Source: Natrialba sp. SSL1 (GTDB lineage Archaea; Halobacteriota; Halobacteria; Halobacteriales; Natrialbaceae). Taken from it: a stretch of DNA of 64,000 bases. A model generated the notes under the pieces. It searched no databases and was not told where the DNA came from. It saw only the letters and a program-made list of their open reading frames with translations. Positions 55,242-63,778 of the stretch are shown piece after piece (within the stretch, counting starts at the first letter, position 1; the number at the start of each line of letters is the position of its first letter). A program made the position numbers and the translations under genes. Location of the stretch: assembly GCF_001861355.1 (NCBI RefSeq), contig NZ_MASN01000004.1, positions 1-64,000 on the forward strand, in the 5' to 3' direction.

Positions 55242-56603
55242 CTACGCCGCCTTCGCGTTCGGACCGACCGCATCGATCGCCTCACAGAACAGTCCGATCC
55301 CGAGTTCGATCTCGCGGGTACTCGAGTCCAGCGGCGGAAGCAGCCGAATCGTCTTCTTGCCACAGCCGAGGGTGAGCAGGCCGCGCTCGAGCGCTTCTTT
55401 CACGACGGCGTTTCGGCGCTCGGCAGTGTCGAACTCGACGGCGAGCATCAGGCCCTTCCCACGAATATCGTCGACGTAGTCGGGTGCGTCGTCTCGAAGT
55501 AGTTCCTTGGCCTGTTCGCCGCGGCGGGTGGCGTTGTCGAGCAGGTCGTGTTCCTCGATGGCCTCGAGGGTGAACGTGCCCATCATCGAGCCGAGGAGAT
55601 CGCCGCCGCCGAAGGTGGAGCCGAGGCGGTTCTTCTCGCTCGGGAAGACGTCCGAGCGGGAGATGGTCGCCCCCACCCGAAGCGCCTTTGCGCTGGCGAT
55701 CACGTCGGGTTCGATCGGGTAGTGGTCCGAGGCCCAGATCTCGCCGGTACGGCCGATGCCGGCCTGGATTTCGTCGACGACGAGCGGAATGTCGTACTCG
55801 TCGGTGACGTCCGCGACCTCCTGCATGAACGCCTCACTGGGGAAGCGGTAGCCGCCGACGCCCTGGATCGGTTCGAGGGTCAGAAACGCGATTTCGTCGG
55901 GGTCGATTCGGCCGCCTTCGGGTGCCAGCATGCGACGAAGCTGTGAGGTCTCGCCCGCGAAGAACCCACAGTCACAGCTGTCGGGGTTGCAGCCGCGGTC
56001 GGCACAGAACGGAATCGTCTCGATACCGCTGAGTTGGGGGTAGTGACGGGTGTAGACCTCCTTCGACTTCGTAATCGAGAGCGTGCCGAACGTTCGCCCG
56101 TGGAAGCTCCCTTCGAACGCGACGCCGTACTTTGCGGGTGCGCGGTAGTCGTGGGTGATCTTCATGGCGTTCTCCATGGCCTCGGCCCCGGAGTTCGAGA
56201 GAAAGACGGTGTCCATGTCGTACTGACTCGAGAGGTCGGTCAGTTTGTCCATGAGGTGACTCGAGCCGGGGACGTCTGACTCCTCGGGTGTCGGGCCGGC
56301 ACCGAAGTACATGTCCTGGCCGGCGATCTTCATCGGTTCGACGAGGTCGAATTCGCGGAGCTTCTCGGTGAGCTTCTCGTTGTTGTAGCCGAGCGGGGCC
56401 GCGCCGATGTGGCAGGTAAAATCGAGCAAGACGTTGCCGTCGACGTCGGTAACGAAGGGACCGTCGGCCTCGCGGGTGATATCCCAGACGAACTCGTGGG
56501 AGTATTCGCTGGGTGCCGCGTTCGTTCCGTGGAACTCGACCCACTTTTGAGCGTTCGGGCCGGGATATGTGTCCACGGTCGGTTCCGCGCTATCTCTGTC
56601 CAT
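55242..56603 (-). CDS. class III aminotransferase (4-aminobutyrate/diaminobutyrate/ornithine type)
   Basis: 453 residues. PLP motifs are FLSNSGAEAMENAMKI, FEGSFHGRTFG, LVVDEIQAGIGRTGE and the Lys in SAKALRVGAT. An insert with CADRGCNPDSCDCGFF (about 205-220) is typical of archaeal GABA/omega-aminotransferase-like proteins. It lies on the same strand as a BCCT carrier gene upstream. The transcript appears leaderless, with a candidate operator over the start. The neighbours suggest it transaminates a diamine or omega-amino acid from an imported solute. Diaminobutyrate (after ectoine opening) is one candidate, not proven. Confidence 0.87.
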   Translation of the reverse strand: MDRDSAEPTVDTYPGPNAQKWVEFHGTNAAPSEYSHEFVWDITREADGPFVTDVDGNVLLDFTCHIGAAPLGYNNEKLTEKLREFDLVEPMKIAGQDMYFGAGPTPEESDVPGSSHLMDKLTDLSSQYDMDTVFLSNSGAEAMENAMKITHDYRAPAKYGVAFEGSFHGRTFGTLSITKSKEVYTRHYPQLSGIETIPFCADRGCNPDSCDCGFFAGETSQLRRMLAPEGGRIDPDEIAFLTLEPIQGVGGYRFPSEAFMQEVADVTDEYDIPLVVDEIQAGIGRTGEIWASDHYPIEPDVIASAKALRVGATISRSDVFPSEKNRLGSTFGGGDLLGSMMGTFTLEAIEEHDLLDNATRRGEQAKELLRDDAPDYVDDIRGKGLMLAVEFDTAERRNAVVKEALERGLLTLGCGKKTIRLLPPLDSSTREIELGIGLFCEAIDAVGPNAKAA

Positions 56604-56636
56604 ACACAGATTGTGTGTATAGCATAAATTAAAACT
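56601..56636 (-). promoter_or_regulatory. leaderless promoter and candidate operator of the aminotransferase
   Basis: On the minus strand a TATA-like TTTTAATTTATG is followed by ACACAATCTGTGT, an inverted repeat that runs to the ATG. This is a typical repressor position. The 12-mer CATACACAGATT (plus-strand view, 56601-56612) recurs exactly at 58510-58521 before the BCCT gene. AGATTGTGT is shared with 38923-38931 near the M20 gene. Confidence 0.5.
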
Positions 56637-56748
56637 TGTTATGGATCGCGGAACACTCCGGGTGAGTGGGGTATCGTTTCGCAGTCAGTGCCAGTGGCAC
56701 AAAATTGGTGGCGCTTTCGATGGCGAGCGAAACGGAGGTGGGTGCGCG

Positions 56749-58377
56749 TTAGTCGTCGCCCGGTTCGGCGGCCGGTGATGGCTCGTCGCCGGACGTGTCG
56801 CTGGTGGAGCCAAACAGCACCGTCTTCTCCTGTAGCAACACCCGTCCTCTGGTCCCGCTGAAGTTCTTGATCAGCGAGAGCATGGCGAGGAAACAGACGA
56901 TTGCGAACGGTGCACCGGTGATGACAACCGCGTCCTGCAGTGCGCCGGCACCTTCTCCGCCGCCGAGGATCATCAGGATCGCTGCGGTCATTCCGAGGAC
57001 GATCCCCCAGAAGATCCGGTTGATGGTCGACGGACGCTCCTGACCACCGGTGGTCATCATCGAGACGGCGAGCGTCGAGGAGTCCGCCGACGTGATGAAG
57101 AACGTCGTGACGAGGATCATGAACGCGATCATGAGCACCGACCCGAAGGGGAAGGCGTCGAAGAGAATGAAGCCGGAGACCTCCGGTCCGACCTCGAACG
57201 CTCCGCTGAAGTCGGCAGTACCCTGGTGTTCGAAGAGAACGGCGGTACCGCCGACGAACGTGAACCACGGAATCGTGGCTGCAGAGGTCGCGACGATGCC
57301 GGTAAAGGCGACCTCACGCACCGTTCGCCCCTTCGAGATGCGGGCGATGAACAGGCCCGCGAACGGCGACCACGACAGCGCCCACGCCCAGTAGAAGACG
57401 GTCCAGGCCTCGACCCAGCCGGTCCCACCCTCGGCAGCACCGGTGTAGAGGCTCATCGAGACGAAGTTACTGATCATGCCGCCGATGGCCTGCGAACCGA
57501 GCAACAGCAGGAACATCGTCGGCCCGAGGATGAACGTCGCGAGCATGAGGAGGACGAACAACCCCATGTTGAAGTTCGACAGTCGCCGAATCCCCTTGTT
57601 GACCCCCAATACCATCGAAATCGTAAACAGGATCGTCATCGTCGTGACGATGGCGATGATGCCGAGGTCGCCGAAACTGATCCCCCACTGGTAGTCCAGG
57701 CCGGTGACGAACTGGCTGCCGATGAAGCCGAGCGAGGTCGCGACCCCGCCGATCGTCGCGAAGACTGCGAGGATGTCGATCACCTTCGCCGCCGGTCCGT
57801 CGAGGTTTTCCTTCCCCAGGATGGGTGTGAGCGCCGACGAAACGCGGAGCGGGACGTTATCGTAGTTGTATGCGAAGTATCCGATCGCGATGCCCATAAT
57901 GGTAAACACCGCGAGTTGTGGCAGCGCCCAGTGGAACAGCGTCTGCTGGACGGCGAGCGGAATCGCCTCGCTCGTGCCACCTTCGACGCCGAACAGCGGG
58001 TTCGGATCGTCGTAGTAGAACAGCCCCTCAGTTGGCCCCCAGAACACGACACCTGCGGCGAAGCCGGCCGAGTACAACATCGCGAAAAACGACAGGAAGC
58101 TGTACTCCGGATCCTCGTCGCCGAGTTTGATCTTCCCCCACGGCCCAACGATCAGGAACAGGAGGAAGATGACGATCAGGAACACGATCACCAGCAATGC
58201 CCAACTCATGTAGCTGAGCATTTCACCGTGAACGAGTTCGATCCCGTCCGCGACTGCGTCTCGATTGATAAAGAACGCCGCGATTACACTCAGCGTGAGC
58301 AACGCACCGAACGCGAAGACGACCGTGTCGAGTTCGTTTACGAACCGCTCTACCGCATTCCCCTCACTTCCGCTCAT
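56749..58377 (-). CDS. BCCT family betaine/carnitine/ectoine-type transporter
   Basis: 542 residues from the ATG giving MSGSEGNAVERF. Further upstream the open frame is non-coding in character, and a strong SD precedes this ATG. Twelve membrane segments are predicted, and the family segment TVFYWAWALSWSPFAGLFIARIS (split here: AWALSWSPF and the following IARIS) is clear. GFAAGVVFWGPTEGLFYY and the C-terminal SADSSTLAVSMMTTGG are typical. BCCT carriers import quaternary or zwitterionic solutes with Na+ or H+. Proximity to aminotransferase and M20 genes suggests nutritional as well as osmotic use. The substrate is not decided. Confidence 0.9.
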   Translation of the reverse strand: MSGSEGNAVERFVNELDTVVFAFGALLTLSVIAAFFINRDAVADGIELVHGEMLSYMSWALLVIVFLIVIFLLFLIVGPWGKIKLGDEDPEYSFLSFFAMLYSAGFAAGVVFWGPTEGLFYYDDPNPLFGVEGGTSEAIPLAVQQTLFHWALPQLAVFTIMGIAIGYFAYNYDNVPLRVSSALTPILGKENLDGPAAKVIDILAVFATIGGVATSLGFIGSQFVTGLDYQWGISFGDLGIIAIVTTMTILFTISMVLGVNKGIRRLSNFNMGLFVLLMLATFILGPTMFLLLLGSQAIGGMISNFVSMSLYTGAAEGGTGWVEAWTVFYWAWALSWSPFAGLFIARISKGRTVREVAFTGIVATSAATIPWFTFVGGTAVLFEHQGTADFSGAFEVGPEVSGFILFDAFPFGSVLMIAFMILVTTFFITSADSSTLAVSMMTTGGQERPSTINRIFWGIVLGMTAAILMILGGGEGAGALQDAVVITGAPFAIVCFLAMLSLIKNFSGTRGRVLLQEKTVLFGSTSDTSGDEPSPAAEPGDD

Positions 58378-58380
58378 CGC

Positions 58381-58390
58381 CACCACCTCC
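58381..58390 (-). promoter_or_regulatory. strong ribosome binding site fixing the BCCT start
   Basis: The minus strand reads GGAGGTGGTG here, complementary to the 16S rRNA tail. Six bases separate its GGAGGTG core from the ATG at 58377. This supports that start over the upstream Met codons. Confidence 0.7.
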
Positions 58391-58481
58391 TTTCGAGCGA
58401 TCTGCCGCCGCTGTTCGTAACCAACCCCCGGTATCGTGAGCCATGCTGAGAGATGGCATACCAGTGTGATTGCTGGTATCA

Positions 58482-58521
58482 TGCATAAATATTTCCTTTT
58501 CGTAACCAACATACACAGATT
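58482..58521 (-). promoter_or_regulatory. BCCT promoter with upstream shared motif
   Basis: A TATA-like AAATATTTATGCAT (minus strand) at 58482-58495 is preceded by AATCTGTGTATG at 58510-58521, the exact 12-mer found at the aminotransferase start. The motif is upstream of TATA here but downstream of it at 56603. That would fit an activator/repressor pair or chance. Confidence 0.42.
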
Positions 58522-58782
58522 ACGTTTATCCAGAACATCAACTGTCGGAGTGACTACACTGAAGAAAATATGCCGAACAGCCACTTTTACCCCCATTTTT
58601 CAACACACGGCAGCCATTTCCCCTCGTCCCACCCGATCTATCCACTCAAACCCGTTTTCGGAACGACACTGCTCACAGCGGTACCGGGGACTACTCGAGT
58701 ACCCGGTCGCCATCGCGGTCGAGAGTCGCCACTGCAAGTCGACGCATACCTAATCGTGCGACGAAGGGTGGTTTGGAACGAG

Positions 58783-58973
58783 CGCTGTTCGGAGCCAGCG
58801 CGGTTCGGAGCCAGCGCGGTTCGGAGCGAGCGCGGTTCGGAGCGAACGAAGTGAGTGAGAACCGCGGATAACGAGCGGGGAACAGCGTGACCCGCGAGTG
58901 AACGAAGTGAGTGAGAACCGCGGAACAGCGAACGGGGAACAACGTGACCCGTGAGCGAACGACGTGAGTGAGT
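58783..58973. repeat. dispersed GC repeat array, copy 2
   Basis: Four CGGTTCGGAGC(G/C)AGCG-type units are followed by two of the roughly 55-bp GAACGAAGTGAGTGAGAACC / AACAACGTGACCCGTGAG units. The composition and order match the array at 44823-44983 in the same orientation, about 14 kb apart. Confidence 0.8.
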
Positions 58974-59168
58974 TGTTCGATCAGGCGTGCAGTGACTTGC
59001 AGTGGCTACTATAGTCTGGGAGACGCGTTTTCGAGCGACCAACGACTCGCCAACGACCGTGCCGGTGTGAACCGACAGCGATCATACGGCCCGTTGTCCG
59101 TTCGTTACTGGCGATCGCTGGCCCGTCCGAGCGATTACCGGTAACACGCTCCACCGATCCGTATTCGC

Positions 59169-59816
59169 TCAGTTCGTCAACTCCTCGAGTTTGCGCTCGC
59201 GCTCCTGTGCGCTCTCTTCGACGTTACTCGAGTACTCGTCGAGCCGGTCCTTGATGTTCTCGCGGGCGGCGTCGGGGGAGAAGTCGTCGGACATGGTTAG
59301 CAGGCGGACGAACGCGCGCAGTTCCTCGTCGGTAAGCTCGGCGAACTCCTCATTGTCGAGTTTTTCGATGACTTCGTCGACGTCGATCTGGCCGACCGGG
59401 TCGACGTTGAACTCGACGTTGACCATGCGGTAGTTCGAGCCGGCGAGGCGCTGTTCAGCTTTGCCGACGCCTTCCGAAAGCATGTCCTTGAAGGGGGTGT
59501 GATAGCCCATCGTTCCGAGGTGGAGGAACGCAAGCATGTCCGTAATGCCCTGCGTGTAGGCATCGCGATCTTCGTTGTCGGGGTCGAACACCGTTTCCCG
59601 GTCCCGTTCTTCCATGTACTCGAAGAGAATGCTGAAATCGAGGATGGCGTTCCGAACGCGCCGCCGAATCCGGTTTCGCTTCTGTTTTTTCGAGTGGTCG
59701 GTGTAGTCCGTCTTTCGACCGAGAAGGAAATCGCGGTCGGAGGGGGTGAGAATACCGCGGGGCCGATCCGAATCCGCCGCCGTCTGTAAGGACTCCGGCA
59801 CGTCGTCCTGGCTCAT
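59169..59816 (-). CDS. conserved haloarchaeal protein of unknown function
   Basis: 215 residues. Near the N-terminus GILTPSDRDFLLGR and a basic helix (KKQKRNRIRRRVRNAILDFS) resemble a motif repeated in many haloarchaeal proteins without known function. The rest is helical and acidic, ending in a coiled-coil-like Glu/Arg tail. No catalytic motif or membrane segment is visible. It stands alone between the repeat array and the second M20 gene. Nucleic-acid or protein binding by the basic helix is possible. Confidence 0.75.
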   Translation of the reverse strand: MSQDDVPESLQTAADSDRPRGILTPSDRDFLLGRKTDYTDHSKKQKRNRIRRRVRNAILDFSILFEYMEERDRETVFDPDNEDRDAYTQGITDMLAFLHLGTMGYHTPFKDMLSEGVGKAEQRLAGSNYRMVNVEFNVDPVGQIDVDEVIEKLDNEEFAELTDEELRAFVRLLTMSDDFSPDAARENIKDRLDEYSSNVEESAQERERKLEELTN

Positions 59817-59888
59817 AGGGGATACACGGAGAGCCCGCGAATTAATCCTTCTGATCCGGCCAACATGACTGCCAGAAGACAGGTGGGG

Positions 59889-61169
59889 TCAGGGCAGCTG
59901 GCGTGCACACTCCTGAATCGCTTCGGCGAGCACAGTCACGCCGATCTCGAGACTCGTTTCGTCGATATCGAACGTCGGCGTGTGGTGATTCGTCGGGTGG
60001 TCCGTTCCGATGAGCACGTAGGACGCGAGGCCGCCGTCGGCCTGCACGCGCTCCATCAGGTAGGTCACGTCCTCGCTAACGCCGAACTCGGCGGTTCCGA
60101 TTACCTGGTCGACGCCCTGCGTTCGCCGCGCAACGGCACTGACGAGTTCTCGCAGCGCCGGGTCGCTGTCCGCCCGCGGCGACTCGCTGATGACGCGCGG
60201 GGTCACGTCGCAGTCGTGCATCTCCGCCGCCGCGTAGAGAACGCGCTCGAGTTCCGTTCGCATGTACTCCATCAGCCCCGTCGTCTCGCCGCGCACTTCG
60301 GCCTCGATCGTGAGCTCCTCCGCGATGACGTTACTCGCCGTTCCGCCCTCGATGTAGCCGACGTTCACCCTAGTCATCCCCTCGCTGTGGCGGGGGATCG
60401 CGTAGGCGTTCTGAATCGCCGTCGCGGCGGCCTGCATCGTGTTTCCGCCCTCGTTCGGTGCCTTTCCGGCGTGGGCGCTCGCCCCCTCGAAGGTGGCCGT
60501 CAGGTGGGCCATCGCTAGCGGCTTCTCAATGCCGGCGACGATTTCGCCGGTCGGATGATCCAGGCCGATGTGCGGTGCGAACAGGTAGTCCACGTCATCA
60601 AGATAGCCGCTCTCGGCCATCGCCTTCCCACCGCCCGAAATTTCCTCGGCAGGCTGGAAGAACACCTTGAACGTCCCGCTGAAGTCGCTCGCTTTCACCG
60701 CCTGAATCGTCCCCAGCGCCATCGCAACGTGCGCGTCGTGTCCGCAGGCGTGCATGTAGCCCTCGTGCTCGGAACGGAACGCCTCCGCTGCCGGACGGTG
60801 GTCCTCGGCTGACGACTCCGTCATCGAAATCGCGTCGAGGTCGACGCGCAGGCCGACCGTCGGCCCCTCCCCCTGTTCGAGGACCGCGATCGCGCCGGTG
60901 TAGCCGCCGGCAGTCTTCTCGAGTACGTCCTCGCGCACACCCGCATCGCGCGCTCGATCGAGCCACGGCTCGAGTTCCGCCTCGGACGGAACGGCCATTC
61001 GCTCCTCAGTAGCGAGCGCGTCCCGGCCGACTACGATTTCGTCGACGCCGAGGGACTCGAGTTCGGAGACGACGCGGGCGGTCGTTTTGAACTCGCGCCA
61101 GCCGGGTTCCGGGTGGCGATGGAACGCTCGTCGCAAATCGACGACTCGGGTGTGCACATCGGTAGCCAT
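59889..61169 (-). CDS. M20D amidohydrolase/deacylase, second copy
   Basis: 426 residues. M20 ligands are in MHACGHDAHVAMALG and VFFQPAEEISGGG. The lid domain SAHAGKAPNEGGNT and the His-rich HPTNHHTPTFDIDE are conserved. It aligns from end to end with the protein at 38966-40288, including HPEPxWREFxTTARVV near the start. Unlike that copy it is not coupled to another gene. It may deacylate N-acyl amino acids; specificity is unknown. An IAA-amino acid or aminobenzoyl-glutamate hydrolase label would be equally consistent. Confidence 0.87.
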   Translation of the reverse strand: MATDVHTRVVDLRRAFHRHPEPGWREFKTTARVVSELESLGVDEIVVGRDALATEERMAVPSEAELEPWLDRARDAGVREDVLEKTAGGYTGAIAVLEQGEGPTVGLRVDLDAISMTESSAEDHRPAAEAFRSEHEGYMHACGHDAHVAMALGTIQAVKASDFSGTFKVFFQPAEEISGGGKAMAESGYLDDVDYLFAPHIGLDHPTGEIVAGIEKPLAMAHLTATFEGASAHAGKAPNEGGNTMQAAATAIQNAYAIPRHSEGMTRVNVGYIEGGTASNVIAEELTIEAEVRGETTGLMEYMRTELERVLYAAAEMHDCDVTPRVISESPRADSDPALRELVSAVARRTQGVDQVIGTAEFGVSEDVTYLMERVQADGGLASYVLIGTDHPTNHHTPTFDIDETSLEIGVTVLAEAIQECARQLP

Positions 61170-61406
61170 CGTGGTGGCGTCTACGAACAGTGATCACTTA
61201 ATTGTGGTCGAAAATCGCGTACGGCTTCTACACGATTCATTTCGACTGCAGCTGTGGTGTCGCACCTGTCGACAGAACACTCCTTCAAAATACAGTGACG
61301 GACGCGTCTGATTCTATCCGCTATGTTTTCCCATGACAAGGGTGTAGCTGCGGCTGTAATGACTCCTGACAACGACCAGCTACGGACCAGAAGCGGCGTC
61401 GACAAG

Positions 61407-61580
61407 ATGGAAGAAACCGAAATTCCGATCGGTGAGCCACACGACTCGTCCGAGGCGAGTTACAGCATGTGGCGCTGCGGAGACTGCGGCGAGATGGGAC
61501 AACTCGAGGATGGCCTGCCGGAGGAGTGCCCGAACTGCAGTGCACCGAAAGAAGACCTGTACTACTGGGAAGAGGACTAA
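61407..61580 (+). CDS. rubredoxin-like zinc-ribbon protein (DUF7130-type)
   Basis: 57 residues from the ATG giving MEETEIPIGEP; an ATG at 61323 would add 28 atypical residues. Two CxxC knuckles (MWRCGDCGEM and EECPNCSAPK) form a rubredoxin-like Zn or Fe site. The tail is YYWEED. Such small proteins accompany redox enzymes or act as zinc ribbons. It is divergent from the M20 gene. Confidence 0.8.
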   Translation: MEETEIPIGEPHDSSEASYSMWRCGDCGEMGQLEDGLPEECPNCSAPKEDLYYWEED

Positions 61581-61705
61581 CGACGGGCCAATTCTGATGG
61601 CTGACATCGCCGCTTCTTGAATACGAACACTGGTCCTCGCTCTGCAGAGCGGCCAGTGTGACTGCGAACACCAATCTCTTAGTATCCATCAGTTCACGCT
61701 CACGT

Positions 61706-63025
61706 ATGGCCCAACAGCAAGCCGAGGTCGCCGGCCCCCTCGACGCCTTCCGGCAATTCTTTTCGCTTCGTCGAGACGTGCTGGTGCTCTCGCTGGCGAT
61801 GTTCGCGTTCAGTCTGGGGTTCCAGATGACGAATCGGTTCATTCCGGACTACCTCGTCTATCTGGGTGCAGGCGGCTTCGTCGTTGGTCTTTTCGCAACC
61901 CTCGGAAACGTCATCGGGGCAGTGTACCCCTACTACGGCGGGGTCGTCTCTGACCGCGTCGGCTCGCGATACGCCCTCACGGTGTTCGGCTTTCTCTCGA
62001 CGTTTGGGTTTGTGGTCTGGCTCGCTGCCGCGTACGTTCCCACCATTGAGATCGGTGCCGTCGCCGTCGAGCCGTGGGTCTGGGTCTTCGTCGGCCTCCT
62101 GCTGGCCCAGTGCTGGAAATCCTTCGGAATCGGTGGCCACTACGCCATCGTCAAGCAGGCGACGGAACCCAGCCAGTTGGCGCGCGGGTTCGCCAGCACG
62201 GAAACGTTCCGGCGGACAGCGTTCCTGATCGCGCCGCTGATCGTCGCCGTGCTCGTGGTCGACGAACTCATGCCGGGCTTCCTCTGGGTGCTCGTCATCG
62301 GGATTATCTTCGCGCTGCTTGGCACGATCATCCAGCACCTTCTCTACGAGACCGACCAGGACACGCTCGGCAAGGAGTTCCAGGGCGTCGGCCAGGTCGT
62401 CGACGACCTGCGAACACTCCCGGACGAACTGCGTCCGCTACTCATCTCGGACGCACTGGTCCGGTTCGCCAACGGCATGGTGTACGCGTTCTTTATTCTC
62501 GTGATCACACTCGATATGGGGATCGGTCTCTCGCTCACGCTCCCCGTGATTGGCGCAATCGATCTCTCGCCGGCCGCGTTCTTCGGCGTCCTTCTCAGTA
62601 TCGAGATGTTCGTCGCGCTGCTCACGATGGCACCGGTCGCCAAAATAGCCGAGTACACCGGACTCAAGCCGGTCGTCGCACTCGGGTTCTTCGTCTACGC
62701 AATCTTCCCGGTGATGCTCATCTTTGCACCGCAGGACAACGCCTGGATTCTGATCGCCCTCTTTGCCTTCTCCGGGCTCCGATTTGCCGGCCTCCCGGCT
62801 CACAAGGCGCTGATCGTCGGCCCCGCCGAACAGGACGCAGGCGGCCGCGTTACCGGGTCGTACTATCTCGTACGTGGCGCGCTCGTCATCCCGAGCGGTG
62901 TGCTCGGTGGCTTCCTCTGGGAGTTCGTCACGCCAGAAGTGTCATTTACCGTCGCTTCGATCATCGGGCTGGTCGGTGTCGCTTACTTCTTGCTCTACGG
63001 CAAGGAGTTCGACGCGTACGCGTAG
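61706..63025 (+). CDS. MFS transporter
   Basis: 439 residues from the ATG giving MAQQQAEV. About 12 membrane segments, with the MFS A-type motif region YYGGVVSDRVGSRYALT after segment 2. The central loop (about 205-235) is Glu/Asp/Gln-rich. No substrate motif was identified; some haloarchaeal relatives are annotated as sugar or drug carriers. It starts 125 bp after the zinc-ribbon gene. Confidence 0.88.
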   Translation: MAQQQAEVAGPLDAFRQFFSLRRDVLVLSLAMFAFSLGFQMTNRFIPDYLVYLGAGGFVVGLFATLGNVIGAVYPYYGGVVSDRVGSRYALTVFGFLSTFGFVVWLAAAYVPTIEIGAVAVEPWVWVFVGLLLAQCWKSFGIGGHYAIVKQATEPSQLARGFASTETFRRTAFLIAPLIVAVLVVDELMPGFLWVLVIGIIFALLGTIIQHLLYETDQDTLGKEFQGVGQVVDDLRTLPDELRPLLISDALVRFANGMVYAFFILVITLDMGIGLSLTLPVIGAIDLSPAAFFGVLLSIEMFVALLTMAPVAKIAEYTGLKPVVALGFFVYAIFPVMLIFAPQDNAWILIALFAFSGLRFAGLPAHKALIVGPAEQDAGGRVTGSYYLVRGALVIPSGVLGGFLWEFVTPEVSFTVASIIGLVGVAYFLLYGKEFDAYA

Positions 63026-63144
63026 TCGACTCCGTTTTGTTGACGCTGTCATCCTTTCTGCCTCTATTGTCCTTTTCTAGTGGGTTTCTCACCGAGTGGT
63101 GAACCCCTCCTGCTTTCTCATCCCTCTAGCCACCTCGATAAGAC

Positions 63145-63714
63145 ATGACAACTGAAACGCTGACAGACCAGGAGATAGAGACGTTCCTCCGTGAACACGG
63201 GACCGGCGTGTTGTCGGTTGCTAACGGCTCAGACGCCTATGCGACTCCACAGTCATTTGGATACGATGGGGAGACTCTATACTTTCAATTCGTTTCCGCT
63301 GCAGACAGTTCGAAGCAGGCCTTCGCTGACCAGACTGGGACGGCGACACTCACTGTTTACGACGAGGAGCCAGCACAGAGTGTTGTTGCCCGTGGCGACA
63401 TCGAACCTGTTCCAGCAGATGAAGCCACACACGCCATGTCTGTTATCGCAGAGAACGCAATGGTCCCAACGGTGAACGTCAGTCCTGACATACCGGTTTC
63501 GTCGCTCTCGTTTCAGTTCTATCGCCTGCGACCGACCGAACTCACCGGTCGGGCATTCGGTCCGGTGCCGGTGGTCGAGCACCCGTCACAGACGCTGACA
63601 GAACGAGGGTTTGATCACCTCGAGAACGCACTCGAGTGTGACGACCCAGACGAGAAGGATTTCTTCATTCGACAGGCGCTTCAACTGAGCGAACCGCTGG
63701 TAAATGCAGAGTAA
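63145..63714 (+). CDS. pyridoxamine 5'-phosphate oxidase family (flavin-binding split-barrel) protein
   Basis: 189 residues. The split-barrel pattern GVLSVANGSDAYATPQSFGY near 20 and LYFQFVSAADSSKQAF near 47 is followed by TATLTVYDEEPAQSVVARGD. Haloarchaeal members bind FMN or F420; the true substrate is unknown. A C-terminal about 60-residue helical part is acidic. It stands alone and converges with the RidA gene. Confidence 0.82.
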   Translation: MTTETLTDQEIETFLREHGTGVLSVANGSDAYATPQSFGYDGETLYFQFVSAADSSKQAFADQTGTATLTVYDEEPAQSVVARGDIEPVPADEATHAMSVIAENAMVPTVNVSPDIPVSSLSFQFYRLRPTELTGRAFGPVPVVEHPSQTLTERGFDHLENALECDDPDEKDFFIRQALQLSEPLVNAE

Positions 63715-63778
63715 GCGACCTCACTGTGTCTCGATTGTACGAGAAAAAGACAGACGACTCGAGTAGCCCGCAATCGAG

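Larger units (their letters stand above)
58378..59168. other. long intergenic region upstream of the BCCT gene
   Basis: 791 bp. It holds the BCCT leader and promoter (to about 58521), a stretch without signals, the dispersed repeat array (58783-58973) and a final non-coding 190 bp. No tRNA, RNA gene or reading frame with recognisable motifs was found. Confidence 0.55.
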
